From positions 17,763 to 81,762 of the forward strand of contig CAJTZJ010000010.1 in NCBI GenBank assembly GCA_910583925.1: DNA of 64,000 nucleotides, in the 5' to 3' direction. This stretch comes from an uncultured Eubacterium sp. Its GTDB lineage: Bacteria > Bacillota > Clostridia > Oscillospirales > Acutalibacteraceae. Made by a program: the position numbers and the translations under genes. Each line of letters opens with the position of its first letter. Position 1 is the first letter of the stretch. Positions 26,143 through 34,508 of the stretch are shown in pieces. The notes below the pieces were generated by a model. It worked only from the letters and a program-made list of their open reading frames with translations. It did not search any database and was not told where the DNA came from.

Positions 26143-26147
26143 GCAGG

Positions 26148-27611
26148 TTACTGATATAAAAACTCAGCTATTTTTTCTTTGTTTTTTTCTGTGTTAAGGG
26201 CTATGACGGAGGCGCCGCTTCTTGTTGCGTATTCCCATGTTCCGTCGAATGGGCATGCCTGCTGCTGAAAGCCTCCCGAAACATTTCCGATAATCTTGAA
26301 TGCCAGACTCATGATTTCGGATTTGGATAAATCGGTATCAATAAAAGGAGCAATTTTGCTGAGCATTTTTAAATCCGAAACGGGATGGGTAGCAGCCTTT
26401 TTCAGAACCGCTTCCATAACAGTGCGCTGACGCTCTGTTCTTACCCAGTCCGTATCTATTTTTCTGATTCGGCAATAAGCAAGTGCCTGTTCGCCTGTAA
26501 GCTTATGCTTTCCTGCTTCAAGCTCAACATTGCCGTATCTCATCGGATGGCCTGTTACTTCTTTTGCTTCTTCTTCCGTAACATCAATTTTAACTCCGCC
26601 AAGGCGATCTATCATCACCTTAAACATTTCAAAGTCTGCAACAACATAGCCGTCTATCTTAACTCCGAAATTATATTCAATCGTATCTGCAACGGCACTG
26701 TATCCTCCGTAAGAGCAGGCCGCGTTAAGCCTCTGGTAAGTGTCTTTGCAGGGGATATAAACCCAACTGTCTCTAAGAAACGAAACCATCTTAATGCAGC
26801 TATGTGCTCCGTCTATTGAAACAAGCATCATTGTGTCGGATCTGCTGGCATTGCTTTTCTCACTTGCTCTTGCATCAACGCCCAGAAGCAATATGTTTGT
26901 AACATCAGGGGAGGATTTTAAATCGGTACTGTTTACATATCGGTTTTCTGATTTTTCATTATAATTGATTTTTGAAAGTGCCGTAAAGCCTGTTGCGGTA
27001 ATAATAACAACAATTGCAAGCAAGGCTGAAAGAACGGCGATAACAGGTTTCAGCTTGTTCTTTTTACGCTTTTTCTTTTTTGGAACAGGAGCATCGCCCA
27101 AAGCGGTATTCCTGTTTCGCTCGTTGTAGCTTCTTCTGTTTTTATCATCATATCTGTTTTTTCTGTTGCTGTTTCTGTATTGATCTCTTGTTCGGCTGAA
27201 TGCGTCAACTGCTTGTCTGCTGTTATAGCTGCTGTAGATATCGTCTGAAGAAACCCGTCTGCTTCTGTTATCATAATTGCTGTAAATATCATCGGGCGGA
27301 GGAATTTCTCGGTCTAAATTATTATGATACTGATTTCCGTAATTTCTGCTTTCATCTGAAAAAGCAGAGTTGAAATTTTTTAAGAATTCCTCGCTCGGCG
27401 AAAGCTCTCTGTTTTGATACGGTTCTTCATTACGATTTCCGAAATTATAATTGTTCTGAGAAGTATATTGGTTTTCTTCTTTTCCGTAAAATCCTTTCGG
27501 CCGATAGTTGTTCAAATCGAATCCGCTGTTTGCATAGTAGTTTTCATCCGGCGGCACGGTTCGATCCTTATCACTATCTCTTCCGCCGAAGCGTTTGTCT
27601 TTAAAATCCAT
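26148..27611 (-). CDS. LytR-CpsA-Psr (LCP) family cell-wall polymer ligase
   Basis: A 487-residue protein. The LCP domain (about 235-440) has ILLLGVDARASE, SDTMMLVSID, FLRDSWVYIP, DRLGGVKIDV, ALAYCRIRK and the arginine-rich TDWVRTERQRTVMEAVL. These enzymes transfer teichoic acid or capsule chains from lipid carriers to peptidoglycan. One transmembrane helix spans about 187-209 after a KKKKRKKNK stretch. The N-terminal 185 residues form an unusually long, Asn/Tyr/Arg/Asp-rich, low-complexity cytoplasmic tail. SD AGAGGTG precedes the ATG. Confidence 0.9.
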   Translation of the reverse strand: MDFKDKRFGGRDSDKDRTVPPDENYYANSGFDLNNYRPKGFYGKEENQYTSQNNYNFGNRNEEPYQNRELSPSEEFLKNFNSAFSDESRNYGNQYHNNLDREIPPPDDIYSNYDNRSRRVSSDDIYSSYNSRQAVDAFSRTRDQYRNSNRKNRYDDKNRRSYNERNRNTALGDAPVPKKKKRKKNKLKPVIAVLSALLAIVVIITATGFTALSKINYNEKSENRYVNSTDLKSSPDVTNILLLGVDARASEKSNASRSDTMMLVSIDGAHSCIKMVSFLRDSWVYIPCKDTYQRLNAACSYGGYSAVADTIEYNFGVKIDGYVVADFEMFKVMIDRLGGVKIDVTEEEAKEVTGHPMRYGNVELEAGKHKLTGEQALAYCRIRKIDTDWVRTERQRTVMEAVLKKAATHPVSDLKMLSKIAPFIDTDLSKSEIMSLAFKIIGNVSGGFQQQACPFDGTWEYATRSGASVIALNTEKNKEKIAEFLYQ

Positions 27612-27722
27612 TATTACACCTCTGAAGCTTTAAAGCTTTTTTATGATATTACTATATATTTTGTTCTTTTTCAATGCTTAAAATGAATTTTTATTTTATC
27701 TTAACGAACTGTTAAAAATATA

Positions 27723-27751
27723 TTGACAGTTAAAAACTTATATTTTAAAAT
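27723..27751 (+). promoter_or_regulatory. rnpB promoter
   Basis: -35 TTGACA (27723-27728), 17-bp spacer, -10 TAAAAT (27746-27751). The expected start site coincides with the first base of the RNase P RNA stem P1. Confidence 0.75.
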
Positions 27752-27758
27752 ATATTAA

Positions 27759-28097
27759 GCGAGCTGATTAGGCAATTGCGCAGTACGGAGCTATCTGTAT
27801 TGTGAGGAAAGTCCGAGCAGCACAGAGCAGGATAACGGCTAACGGCCGCCGAGGGTGACCTTAGGGAAAGTGCAACAGAAATAAACCGCCGCTATTGCGG
27901 TAAGGATGGAAAGGCGAGGTAAGAGCTCACCGAACGGGTGGAGACATCCGTTGCCATGTAAACCCTATCCGCTGCAACACAGAATGGAAGGTTGTTTGCT
28001 CGACACATAATTCCGAAGTGTGGCTGGAGTGTGCCAGCAATGGTACATCGAGATAGATAATTGCCCACGACAGAACTCGGCTTACAGATCAGCTCGC
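27759..28097 (+). ncRNA. rnpB: RNase P RNA (catalytic subunit)
   Basis: The ends pair as P1 (GCGAGCTGAT with ATCAGCTCGC). Universal RNase P landmarks are present: GAGGAAAGTCCGAGC after the P4 5' strand region, ACAGAAATAAACCGCC, and the 3' element GACAGAACTCGGCTTACAG. At about 340 nt with these elements it is a bacterial, probably A-type, RNA that matures pre-tRNA 5' ends. Its P1 stem plus the following TTTTTT (from 28103) can act as its terminator, just ahead of iolJ. Confidence 0.95.
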
Positions 28098-28125
28098 ATT
28101 CCGTTTTTTAAGAAGGTATAAGAAT

Positions 28126-28977
28126 ATGCTCGTTAATATGCGTGATTTACTCAGAAATGCTCAGAACGGCAATTATGCCGTAGGCTCATTTTCCGTTGCA
28201 AATATGGAAATGGTGCTGGGTGTTCTCAAGGCTGCAAAAGAGCTGAGGGCTCCTGTAATTCTTCAGATTGCCGAGGTCAGATTAAAACAATCCCCTCTTG
28301 AAATTATCGGTCCGCTTATGGTTGCTGCTGCTGAGTCTGCCGATACGCCGGTTGCTGTTCATTTTGATCACGGAAAAACTACTGAAAAAATTTCAGAGGC
28401 TCTGGAATTGGGCTTTACCTCCGTTATGTTTGACGGAAGCCACCTTCCGCTTGAAGAAAATATTGCCGAAACAAAAAAGATAATGGCTCTTGCTGAGCAG
28501 TATGATGCAGCCGTTGAGGCTGAAATCGGCTGTGTCGGCGGTTCGGAGGACGGAAGCGAGGATATTGCAATAAACTGTACCAAGCCTGAAGATGCGGTTC
28601 GCTTTGCAGAGGAAACTGGTGTAGATGCTCTTGCGGTTGCAATCGGAAATGCTCATGGAAATTATAAATCAACTCCCAAGCTTCGCTTCGATATTCTGGA
28701 GCAGTGCGAAAAATCAGTTGCTATTCCGCTTGTTCTTCACGGCGGAACAGGAATCAGCCCGGATGATTTTGTTAAATGTTCAAAAACAGGTATTAAGAAA
28801 ATAAATATTGCAACCGCAACCTTTGATACGGTTGAAAAAACAGTTCATGATTGTTATAATGAAAATAGTATTAACGGTTACTATGATTTGCAGGCAGCTG
28901 AGGTTAACGGAGCTTACGAAAATGCGAAGCGCCATATATTAATTTTCGGCTCCGATAATAAAGCGGAGGTATACTGA
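28126..28977 (+). CDS. iolJ: Class II aldolase, probable 6-phospho-5-dehydro-2-deoxygluconate aldolase
   Basis: A 283-residue class II (zinc) aldolase of the FbaA/GatY/KbaY family. Motifs: AVHFDHGKT (zinc ligand His), AEIGCVGGSEDG, AIGNAHGNY and VLHGGTGI, then KINIATAT. The gene ends 1 base before an IolC-type kinase, so IolJ, cleaving 2-deoxy-5-keto-gluconate-6-phosphate to malonate semialdehyde and DHAP, is more likely than fructose-bisphosphate aldolase. Other iol genes are not in the window. Confidence 0.85.
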   Translation: MLVNMRDLLRNAQNGNYAVGSFSVANMEMVLGVLKAAKELRAPVILQIAEVRLKQSPLEIIGPLMVAAAESADTPVAVHFDHGKTTEKISEALELGFTSVMFDGSHLPLEENIAETKKIMALAEQYDAAVEAEIGCVGGSEDGSEDIAINCTKPEDAVRFAEETGVDALAVAIGNAHGNYKSTPKLRFDILEQCEKSVAIPLVLHGGTGISPDDFVKCSKTGIKKINIATATFDTVEKTVHDCYNENSINGYYDLQAAEVNGAYENAKRHILIFGSDNKAEVY

Positions 28978-28978
28978 A

Positions 28979-29995
28979 ATGAAGTATATAGAATTTGACA
29001 ACTCAAAACCCATTGATTTTATTCCGATCGGCAGAATTGCGATTGATTTTAATCCAACTGATATGTATATGCCTCTTTCGGAATCATCAAATTTCAATAA
29101 GTATGTCGGCGGGTCTCCTGCCAATATAGCTGTTGGTCTTGCCCGTCTTGGCTGCCGGGTTGGTTTTATCGGCTGCGTTTCCGATGATCAGTTCGGTGAT
29201 TTTGTTACAAATTATTTTGATAAAGAGGGGATTGATACAAGCCATATTACCCGTGCTAAAAACGGGGAAAAGCTTGGATTAACCTTTACTGAAATTCTTT
29301 CAAAGGAAAAATCATCCATTTTAATGTATCGTGATCAGGTAGCAGATTTCTGCCTTGAGCCTGCAGATGTTGATGAGCAATACATTGCCTCTGCCAAGGC
29401 TATTGTTATCAGCGGTACTGCACTTGCACAGAGTCCGAGCAGGGAAGCCTGCCTTAAGGCTGTGATGCTTGCAAAAAAGAATAATGTAAGAATTATTTTT
29501 GATATTGATTATCGTGAATATACATGGAAGTCTATGGATGAAATTGCTGTTTATTACAGTCTTGTTGCCCAGAATGCGGATATTATTATGGGTTCCCGTG
29601 AGGAATTTGATTTGACGGAGGGAATTGTCGGTGTTAAGGATTCCGATCCGGATTCTGCTAAATATTGGCAGTCCTTCGGTGCTTCCATTTGCGTAATCAA
29701 GCATGGTAAAGAGGGGTCAACAGCCTATACCAACGATGGAAAATTTTATACAATTAAACCGTTTCCCGCAGTTAAACTTAAGGGCTTCGGCGGAGGAGAT
29801 GGATATGGCTCTTCATTCCTTTACAGCCTTCTTCAGGGAAAGGAAATTATTGATTGCCTTGAATTCGGCTCTGCTTCTGCATCCATTCTTATTTCTGCTC
29901 ACAGCTGCTCAGATGCAATGCCGTCAGCCGCTCAGGTTGAACAATTTATCAAGGAAAGCAAAGAAAAGTACGGCGAAATGGTTGCCCGTGCGTAA
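28979..29995 (+). CDS. iolC: PfkB-family 5-dehydro-2-deoxygluconokinase (IolC-like)
   Basis: A 338-residue PfkB/ribokinase-fold enzyme. The IolC-type N-terminus is seen (IGRIAIDFNPTDMYMPL, then FNKYVGGSPANIAVGLARLG). The PfkB signature 2 is GFGGGDGYGSSFLY; the catalytic Asp is kept but the usual GAGD reads GGGD. It phosphorylates 5-dehydro-2-deoxy-D-gluconate, giving the substrate of the upstream aldolase. SD GGAGG lies in the end of iolJ. It was assigned over ribokinase or fructokinase because of the N-terminal motif and the partner. Confidence 0.86.
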   Translation: MKYIEFDNSKPIDFIPIGRIAIDFNPTDMYMPLSESSNFNKYVGGSPANIAVGLARLGCRVGFIGCVSDDQFGDFVTNYFDKEGIDTSHITRAKNGEKLGLTFTEILSKEKSSILMYRDQVADFCLEPADVDEQYIASAKAIVISGTALAQSPSREACLKAVMLAKKNNVRIIFDIDYREYTWKSMDEIAVYYSLVAQNADIIMGSREEFDLTEGIVGVKDSDPDSAKYWQSFGASICVIKHGKEGSTAYTNDGKFYTIKPFPAVKLKGFGGGDGYGSSFLYSLLQGKEIIDCLEFGSASASILISAHSCSDAMPSAAQVEQFIKESKEKYGEMVARA

Positions 29996-30007
29996 ATCTA
30001 TTAAATT

Positions 30008-30043
30008 AGCTCTCTGCTAAAAAGCAGAGAGCTTTTCCTTTTT
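30008..30043 (+). terminator. Terminator of the iolJ-iolC unit
   Basis: An 11-bp stem (AGCTCTCTGCT / AGCAGAGAGCT) with loop AAAA, then a T-rich tract. Confidence 0.88.
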
Positions 30044-30227
30044 ACAAATCATCAGCATCCTGAACGGGTTCTTCATATTCGCCGTTAAAAAAAGTGTCTG
30101 CCGTAATACCGGTATAGCTTCCGTTAACATCGCTTAAAATTTGCTCGGGATTGATGTAAGATGTTAAATCAATGATTTTTGCTCCGTTTTTATTTTCTTT
30201 TTTATGCACTTTATTGTTTTTCTTCAT
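30042..30227 (-). CDS. Small conserved-looking protein (61 aa)
   Basis: A soluble, charged 61-residue product beginning MKKNNKVHKKENKNG and ending EEPVQDADDL, with DVNGSYTGITAD in the middle. The GSYTG...PVQDADDL pattern recalls a group of short Clostridia proteins of unknown function. The SD AGGTGA is inside the hairpin at 30228-30269. It follows the actin-like gene on the same strand. No function assigned. Confidence 0.65.
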   Translation of the reverse strand: MKKNNKVHKKENKNGAKIIDLTSYINPEQILSDVNGSYTGITADTFFNGEYEEPVQDADDL

Positions 30228-30269
30228 AAAAAATCACCTCGCTCATATTTTAAGCAAAGGTGATTTTTT
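30228..30269 (-). terminator. Hairpin/terminator that also contains the SD of the 61-aa gene
   Basis: A 12-bp stem (30228-30239 with 30258-30269) with an 18-nt loop. On the minus strand the 3' arm AGGTGATTTTTT is both the terminator U-tract side and the SD immediately before ATG 30227. It could end the upstream gene or gate expression of the small gene. Confidence 0.6.
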
Positions 30270-30284
30270 TATACTTTGAAATTT

Positions 30285-30908
30285 TTAGATTTTTTCAACA
30301 TCTATTACAGCAATTTTATCCATAAAGCTTTTGGGGGTTATAACCTCACCCATATCAAAAAAATCATCCATATTAAGGTTGAAATTATTAACAAAAACGG
30401 GTGTTTTTTCATATTCAATATCAATATGAAGTCTTTTAGCATCTTCAATAATCTGCTGTGAATCGTAATTATTGCAATCATAATATCTGCAAGCCTGAAT
30501 TTCATTGTTTTTAATATATTGAAGTACAATGTTGCGGCTTGACTTTGAAATTGAAATATATGCCTGAATATCCTTTTGAAGAGCCTGTCCCATAGTTATT
30601 TGCGCAACAGCCTTGCATGCTCCTGAATTTAAAAAGAATTCATTTATGAAAATGCTTTCAAGGGTGCTTGTATCGTCCGGAACAACGATTGCAAGAATGT
30701 TTTTTGATGTTTTGTTGGGATAAATATTTTTTATAAATGTTTTAAAATAATGCTGGCTTTCCGCAATTTTTTTTGCAAAAGCATGATAAAAGGGAATATT
30801 GGGCTGGCTCGAAATTCCGGGCAGGGAAAATGACTTAAATTCTCCTGCGGCTCTGTCGTAAACAAGAATGTTTGTATTTGTGATTATAACAGGTATACTT
30901 TTTGCCAT
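30285..30908 (-). CDS. Unrecognised protein, possibly actin-like (MreB/FtsA-related) fold
   Basis: About 207 residues, no signal peptide or membrane helix. The central part (NILAIVVPDDTSTLESIFI, then FFLNSGACKAVAQITMGQAL) resembles the segment of MreB-type actin homologues where VxxPxxxTxxExxxxxxAxxxAG leads into the phosphate region, but the ATP-binding DxGxGT motifs are absent. The start is ATG 30908 with SD AAGGAA; a GTG 9 bases upstream is possible. Function unknown; a structural or scaffold role is a guess. Confidence 0.55.
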   Translation of the reverse strand: MAKSIPVIITNTNILVYDRAAGEFKSFSLPGISSQPNIPFYHAFAKKIAESQHYFKTFIKNIYPNKTSKNILAIVVPDDTSTLESIFINEFFLNSGACKAVAQITMGQALQKDIQAYISISKSSRNIVLQYIKNNEIQACRYYDCNNYDSQQIIEDAKRLHIDIEYEKTPVFVNNFNLNMDDFFDMGEVITPKSFMDKIAVIDVEKI

Positions 30909-31035
30909 AGAATACACTTCCTTGAATTAATTATATCTATTTTACTACAAATTAAATATTAAATCAAATATTAAAAAATATGTAGAAATTATGTATGAAA
31001 TATGATAAAATTGTTGAAGTAAAGGAGATGTTCAT

Positions 31036-32235
31036 ATGGATAATAAAAATGATGAATTTGAAAGGTTGGATTTTGCCGATGATTTTTTTCATGCGGCGGA
31101 AATAAATGCACAGTATGATGAAGAGGAACGACAGAATAATCCTAAAAAAAAGAATGGCAAAAATAAGCTTTTAGTGATTGCTGTTATTTCTGCTGTAGCT
31201 GTTATAGCTATTGTCTGCGGTGTTTATTTTGGTTTCTTTCACGGCAAGGCGGAGGAAATTCCAACAGAACCAAGCAGTACTACTACAACAACACAAGCTC
31301 CTGCTGTTATAGCCAATCCCCTTACAGGAGAAAGCGGATATAACGAAGCTGCTATTGGAAAAAGACCGGTTTCGGTTGTTATTGACAATGCTGCCGGTGC
31401 AAGACCTCAGTACAATATGAGTGCAGCAGATATTGTTGTTGAAGGTGAGGTTGAAGGCGGAGAAACCCGTATGCTTTGGTTTTTTGCCGATATGACAAAT
31501 CTTCCGGAGCAGGTTGGTCCAACCCGTTCCGCAAGACCGAGCTTTGTTAAATTTTCAGAGCTTTTTGATTCGGTATATGTCCATTTCGGCGGCAGCCACA
31601 GCAAGGGGAATTATATCGGCGGATATGAAATTATCAAGCAGGATAATGTTGATGATATAGATGGTATGACCGTATCCTCCTGTTTCAGAAGAACATCGGA
31701 TAAGGTAAGCCCTCATAATGCTGTTCTTATCGGAGAAAATCTTGTTGCGGCAATTGAAAAGAAAAATTACAGAACAGATGTAGATAAAAGTTCATTTTCA
31801 GCATTAAGCTTTAATGAAAAAGTCAGCTCTGTGTCTGATATTCCATGCAACAAAGTAACTGTTAAATTTTCTTCAAAAACAAGAAGCCATACCTTTGCGT
31901 ATAATGCTGAAAGCCGGGCTTATTCAAATCAGGGCGATTATAATACACCTGTCAACTTTACGAATCTGATAATTATGTATGCAGATTCAACATATATAGA
32001 CAAGCAGAATTATAAAGGAGCAGGCAATACGGAAACCTATCTTAATTATAGCTTAACAAGCGGAAGCGGTAAGCTTGTTTCCTGCGGCTCTATTGTTGAT
32101 TTTGATTGGAGCGTAGACAACGGAATTCTTTCTTTTAAGAATAAAAACGGAAAAGAGCTTAAGCTTAATCCCGGTAAAAGCTGGATAGCTCTTGCTTCTG
32201 CAAATCATAACGGAAGTGTAAGCATTGATGAGTAA
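31036..32235 (+). CDS. DUF3048 domain protein (YerB-like), membrane-anchored
   Basis: A 399-residue protein with a cytoplasmic acidic tail, one transmembrane helix (about 44-67), a Thr-rich linker (SSTTTTTQAP) and an extracellular DUF3048 domain. The domain shows NPLTGESG, RPVSVVIDNAAGARPQ, ADIVVEGEVEGGETRML, VGPTRSARPSF and YVHFGGSHSKG. The B. subtilis relative YerB is a lipoprotein of unknown function; here the lipobox is replaced by a signal anchor. SD AAGGAGATG precedes the ATG. It is followed by two related two-helix membrane proteins. Confidence 0.85.
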   Translation: MDNKNDEFERLDFADDFFHAAEINAQYDEEERQNNPKKKNGKNKLLVIAVISAVAVIAIVCGVYFGFFHGKAEEIPTEPSSTTTTTQAPAVIANPLTGESGYNEAAIGKRPVSVVIDNAAGARPQYNMSAADIVVEGEVEGGETRMLWFFADMTNLPEQVGPTRSARPSFVKFSELFDSVYVHFGGSHSKGNYIGGYEIIKQDNVDDIDGMTVSSCFRRTSDKVSPHNAVLIGENLVAAIEKKNYRTDVDKSSFSALSFNEKVSSVSDIPCNKVTVKFSSKTRSHTFAYNAESRAYSNQGDYNTPVNFTNLIIMYADSTYIDKQNYKGAGNTETYLNYSLTSGSGKLVSCGSIVDFDWSVDNGILSFKNKNGKELKLNPGKSWIALASANHNGSVSIDE

Positions 32236-32277
32236 ATATATTGATTAAAAATAAATAGTAAAAAAGGAGATTAAAAA

Positions 32278-33141
32278 ATGGGTATACCTATTGTTATTCC
32301 AACAAGCAAAGAAGGCTTTAAACAGTGGATAAAGGTTGTCGGTGTTCTTCTTATTGCAGTTGCAGTTTATTTTTCCGCAACTAAAATTCAGTTTGCTGAG
32401 TCGAATTTTGTTAAAGAAGGAGCGGTTCCTTTTTCTGAAATGAATAAAACCGATGTATATGAAATAACAAATGCTGTTGTTTTCGATAATTATGCTACTT
32501 ATACCGATAACAGTTATGAGTATGAGTATTTTACAATTCTTGTTAAAGACAGTGACGGCTATTCAAAATATGCATCTGTTGTGACGAATGCAAAGGATGG
32601 AATTTATGAAGAGCTTATGGCTTTTAACAAGAACGCTTCTCTTGCATACGGAGAATGTGTTTTAAATGGCGGATTTACTGCTGTTAAAATGGATAATGTA
32701 AAGATGGATAAAAACAATAAGTCAGATCTTAAAAAATGGTTTAATGAGGATATTTCAAGCTGCCAGCAGGTTCTTAATGCAGAGTCAACAGATTTGATAT
32801 TTACTTATGCCTGTGCTTCCGAAGCGGATTTTCCAACATATAAGGAAAATCTTAAAGCCGAAAATATAAAATGGGGTGCAATAGCTGCTGCACTTGTTGC
32901 AGGTGGTATTATTTGTATTGTTATTGGTGTGCTAATGAGCAAAAAAGACAAGAAAAGGGCTTTAGAGGCTGCTGAAGCGAACGCTCAGTATTTTGATCCG
33001 AATGCAGTATATTATAATCCCGAGGCTTCGGTAGAAAATGTTGAAACAGAGCCTGCTCAGCAGGAATTTGTTTCTGCTTCGGCAGATGCGTATTCTGTTT
33101 TACCTGAGGAGAAACCATCGGAAAATCCAACTGAGGAGTGA
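32278..33141 (+). CDS. Two-helix membrane protein, paralogue of the next gene
   Basis: 287 residues: a helix near the N-terminus (WIKVVGVLLIAVAVYFSAT), an extracytoplasmic domain of about 170 residues (TDVYEITNAVVFDNYATYT, repeated Asn/Asp), a second helix (WGAIAAALVAGGIICIVIGV) and an acidic cytoplasmic tail with YFDPNAVYYNPEA. It shares layout and the VYE(L/I)T motif with the following gene. No family is recognised. SD AAAGGAGAT. It may be a local duplication acting at the envelope. Confidence 0.75.
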   Translation: MGIPIVIPTSKEGFKQWIKVVGVLLIAVAVYFSATKIQFAESNFVKEGAVPFSEMNKTDVYEITNAVVFDNYATYTDNSYEYEYFTILVKDSDGYSKYASVVTNAKDGIYEELMAFNKNASLAYGECVLNGGFTAVKMDNVKMDKNNKSDLKKWFNEDISSCQQVLNAESTDLIFTYACASEADFPTYKENLKAENIKWGAIAAALVAGGIICIVIGVLMSKKDKKRALEAAEANAQYFDPNAVYYNPEASVENVETEPAQQEFVSASADAYSVLPEEKPSENPTEE

Positions 33142-33146
33142 GTTTA

Positions 33147-33863
33147 ATGCTGCAGCCCAGTCCGGAATTTAACCCTAAAAAGAAAAGCAGAGTGCCCCGA
33201 ATTATCGCTCAGATATTATCAACTTTGTTTACTGCAGTTATGATGATAGGACTGGTTTCGTGCTTTACAATAGACCCACCTAGATATATACCATCTGAAG
33301 AAGTAAATCTTTATAATACGAATTATGATGATGTTTATGAATTAACGGATTTGAATGTGATTTCTAAATATTCATCGGATGAAGATTTTGATTATTATCT
33401 TGTGCTTCTGCCTTATAAGGATGAAGTCATTAAGGCGGCTTCGTTAAGATGCCCTAAGCATTATTATGATATTTATTCTGACGATGATGAAAATTCTGTA
33501 ATCGATAATTTAGTTATGAATGTCGGTGTTACCATAAACACTATGGATATTCTTTATGATAACATCGGAACGGCTTACAATAATGCATTTGAAGTTTTAA
33601 AAAGCAGCGGTATGGAGGCTGTGTCAACTGAATTGAGTTTTGATTTTGCCTGTGAGCCGAATCAGAATGCTTTTTCTGCGTATCTTGATGAAGAAAAAAC
33701 AGCTAATGTCATTACAATGGTGTGTTTAGGCATTTTTTCGGTGCTGGGAATTATTCTTATGATTGTAAGCTTTAAAAACAGCAATTATAGTCAAGAACAA
33801 GTTTATTTTGTGCCTGATTCCAGTAAAACTTCTCTTGATTATGACTTTGATAAAAGATTTTAA
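33147..33863 (+). CDS. Two-helix membrane protein, paralogue of the previous gene
   Basis: About 238 residues with the same plan as its neighbour: N-terminal helix (IIAQILSTLFTAVMMIGLVS), outer domain with DVYELTDLNVISKYSSDEDF, second helix (VITMVCLGIFSVLGIILMIV) and a cytoplasmic tail. ATG 33147 has SD GAGGAG, which overlaps the end of the previous gene; a GTG 9 bases earlier is also in frame. The pair is very probably cotranslated. Function unknown. Confidence 0.72.
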   Translation: MLQPSPEFNPKKKSRVPRIIAQILSTLFTAVMMIGLVSCFTIDPPRYIPSEEVNLYNTNYDDVYELTDLNVISKYSSDEDFDYYLVLLPYKDEVIKAASLRCPKHYYDIYSDDDENSVIDNLVMNVGVTINTMDILYDNIGTAYNNAFEVLKSSGMEAVSTELSFDFACEPNQNAFSAYLDEEKTANVITMVCLGIFSVLGIILMIVSFKNSNYSQEQVYFVPDSSKTSLDYDFDKRF

Positions 33864-33867
33864 AGAA

Positions 33868-33901
33868 AAGGGCTTATTTACCATTTGGTAAATAAGCCCT
33901 T
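33868..33901. terminator. Bidirectional terminator
   Basis: A 14-15-bp stem (AAGGGCTTATTTACC and complement) with loop ATTT, between convergent genes. The T-tract is better on the minus strand. Confidence 0.8.
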
Positions 33902-33919
33902 AATTATATTCTCTTTAAA

Positions 33920-34447
33920 TTAATAATCATTTACATTTCTTAAATAACGGAAGGTTTCATCCTCGCCCTTTTCTTTGAGCATTATGAGAAGCTTTTCAAG
34001 TTCTGCTCCGGTTTCGGGATGAATCTGAATTCTTGCCTTGGCATTTTCAAAATATTGAAGCGGATGCTCCTCTGTATAGTTTTTGCCCTGATAAATTTTG
34101 CTTGCAGCGACCCTGTCGCAAAACATTTCTTTCAGATACTTGGCAGGCATTTTAACAGGCTCCATTTGTTTGGTTTTTGAATTATAGTCCATCCAATATT
34201 CGTAATGATGTCTGTTTCTGCCTTTGTGATGAAGCCAAGCTGAGGAATAGCCCTTTTTTTCTCTTTCTATTTCATTCGGTGATTTTATGCCAACATAGTA
34301 TTTTGCTCCCTGAACAAACTCAGTAGGGGAGTATTTCGATAAATCATGCTTCAGTCCCTGAATGGGTATTCCTGCTTTAATGCAATGTTTTAAAACGAAG
34401 TGTCTGTGTTTTGTTATAGTTATAAAATGAGATAGTGCTTTAAACAT
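33920..34447 (-). CDS. DUF5662 family protein
   Basis: A 175-residue protein rich in His/Tyr. It has HRHFVLKHCIKAGIPIQGL, KHDLSKYSPTEF, a W-containing LHHKGRNRHHYEYW and FCDRVAASKIYQGKNYTE, the pattern of DUF5662. The clustered His/Asp residues suggest metal binding, as in HD-like folds, but no activity is known to me. It is downstream of dnaJ beyond a terminator, so probably independent. Confidence 0.78.
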   Translation of the reverse strand: MFKALSHFITITKHRHFVLKHCIKAGIPIQGLKHDLSKYSPTEFVQGAKYYVGIKSPNEIEREKKGYSSAWLHHKGRNRHHYEYWMDYNSKTKQMEPVKMPAKYLKEMFCDRVAASKIYQGKNYTEEHPLQYFENAKARIQIHPETGAELEKLLIMLKEKGEDETFRYLRNVNDY

Positions 34448-34469
34448 AGTACATTCCTAACAATTAAAG

Positions 34470-34504
34470 TAAAAAATATAGGCGGTAATGAACCACCTAT
34501 ATTT
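34470..34504 (-). terminator. Terminator of the heat-shock operon
   Basis: Stem AAATATAGG(C)GG / CC(A)CCTATATTT with one mismatch and a 7-nt loop, then TTTTTTACTTT on the minus strand. Confidence 0.8.
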
Positions 34505-34508
34505 TATA

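Noticed and set aside
27759..28097. A coding gene in the 27.7-28.1 kb gap
   Set aside because: No frame is open, and the RNase P landmarks explain the whole region.
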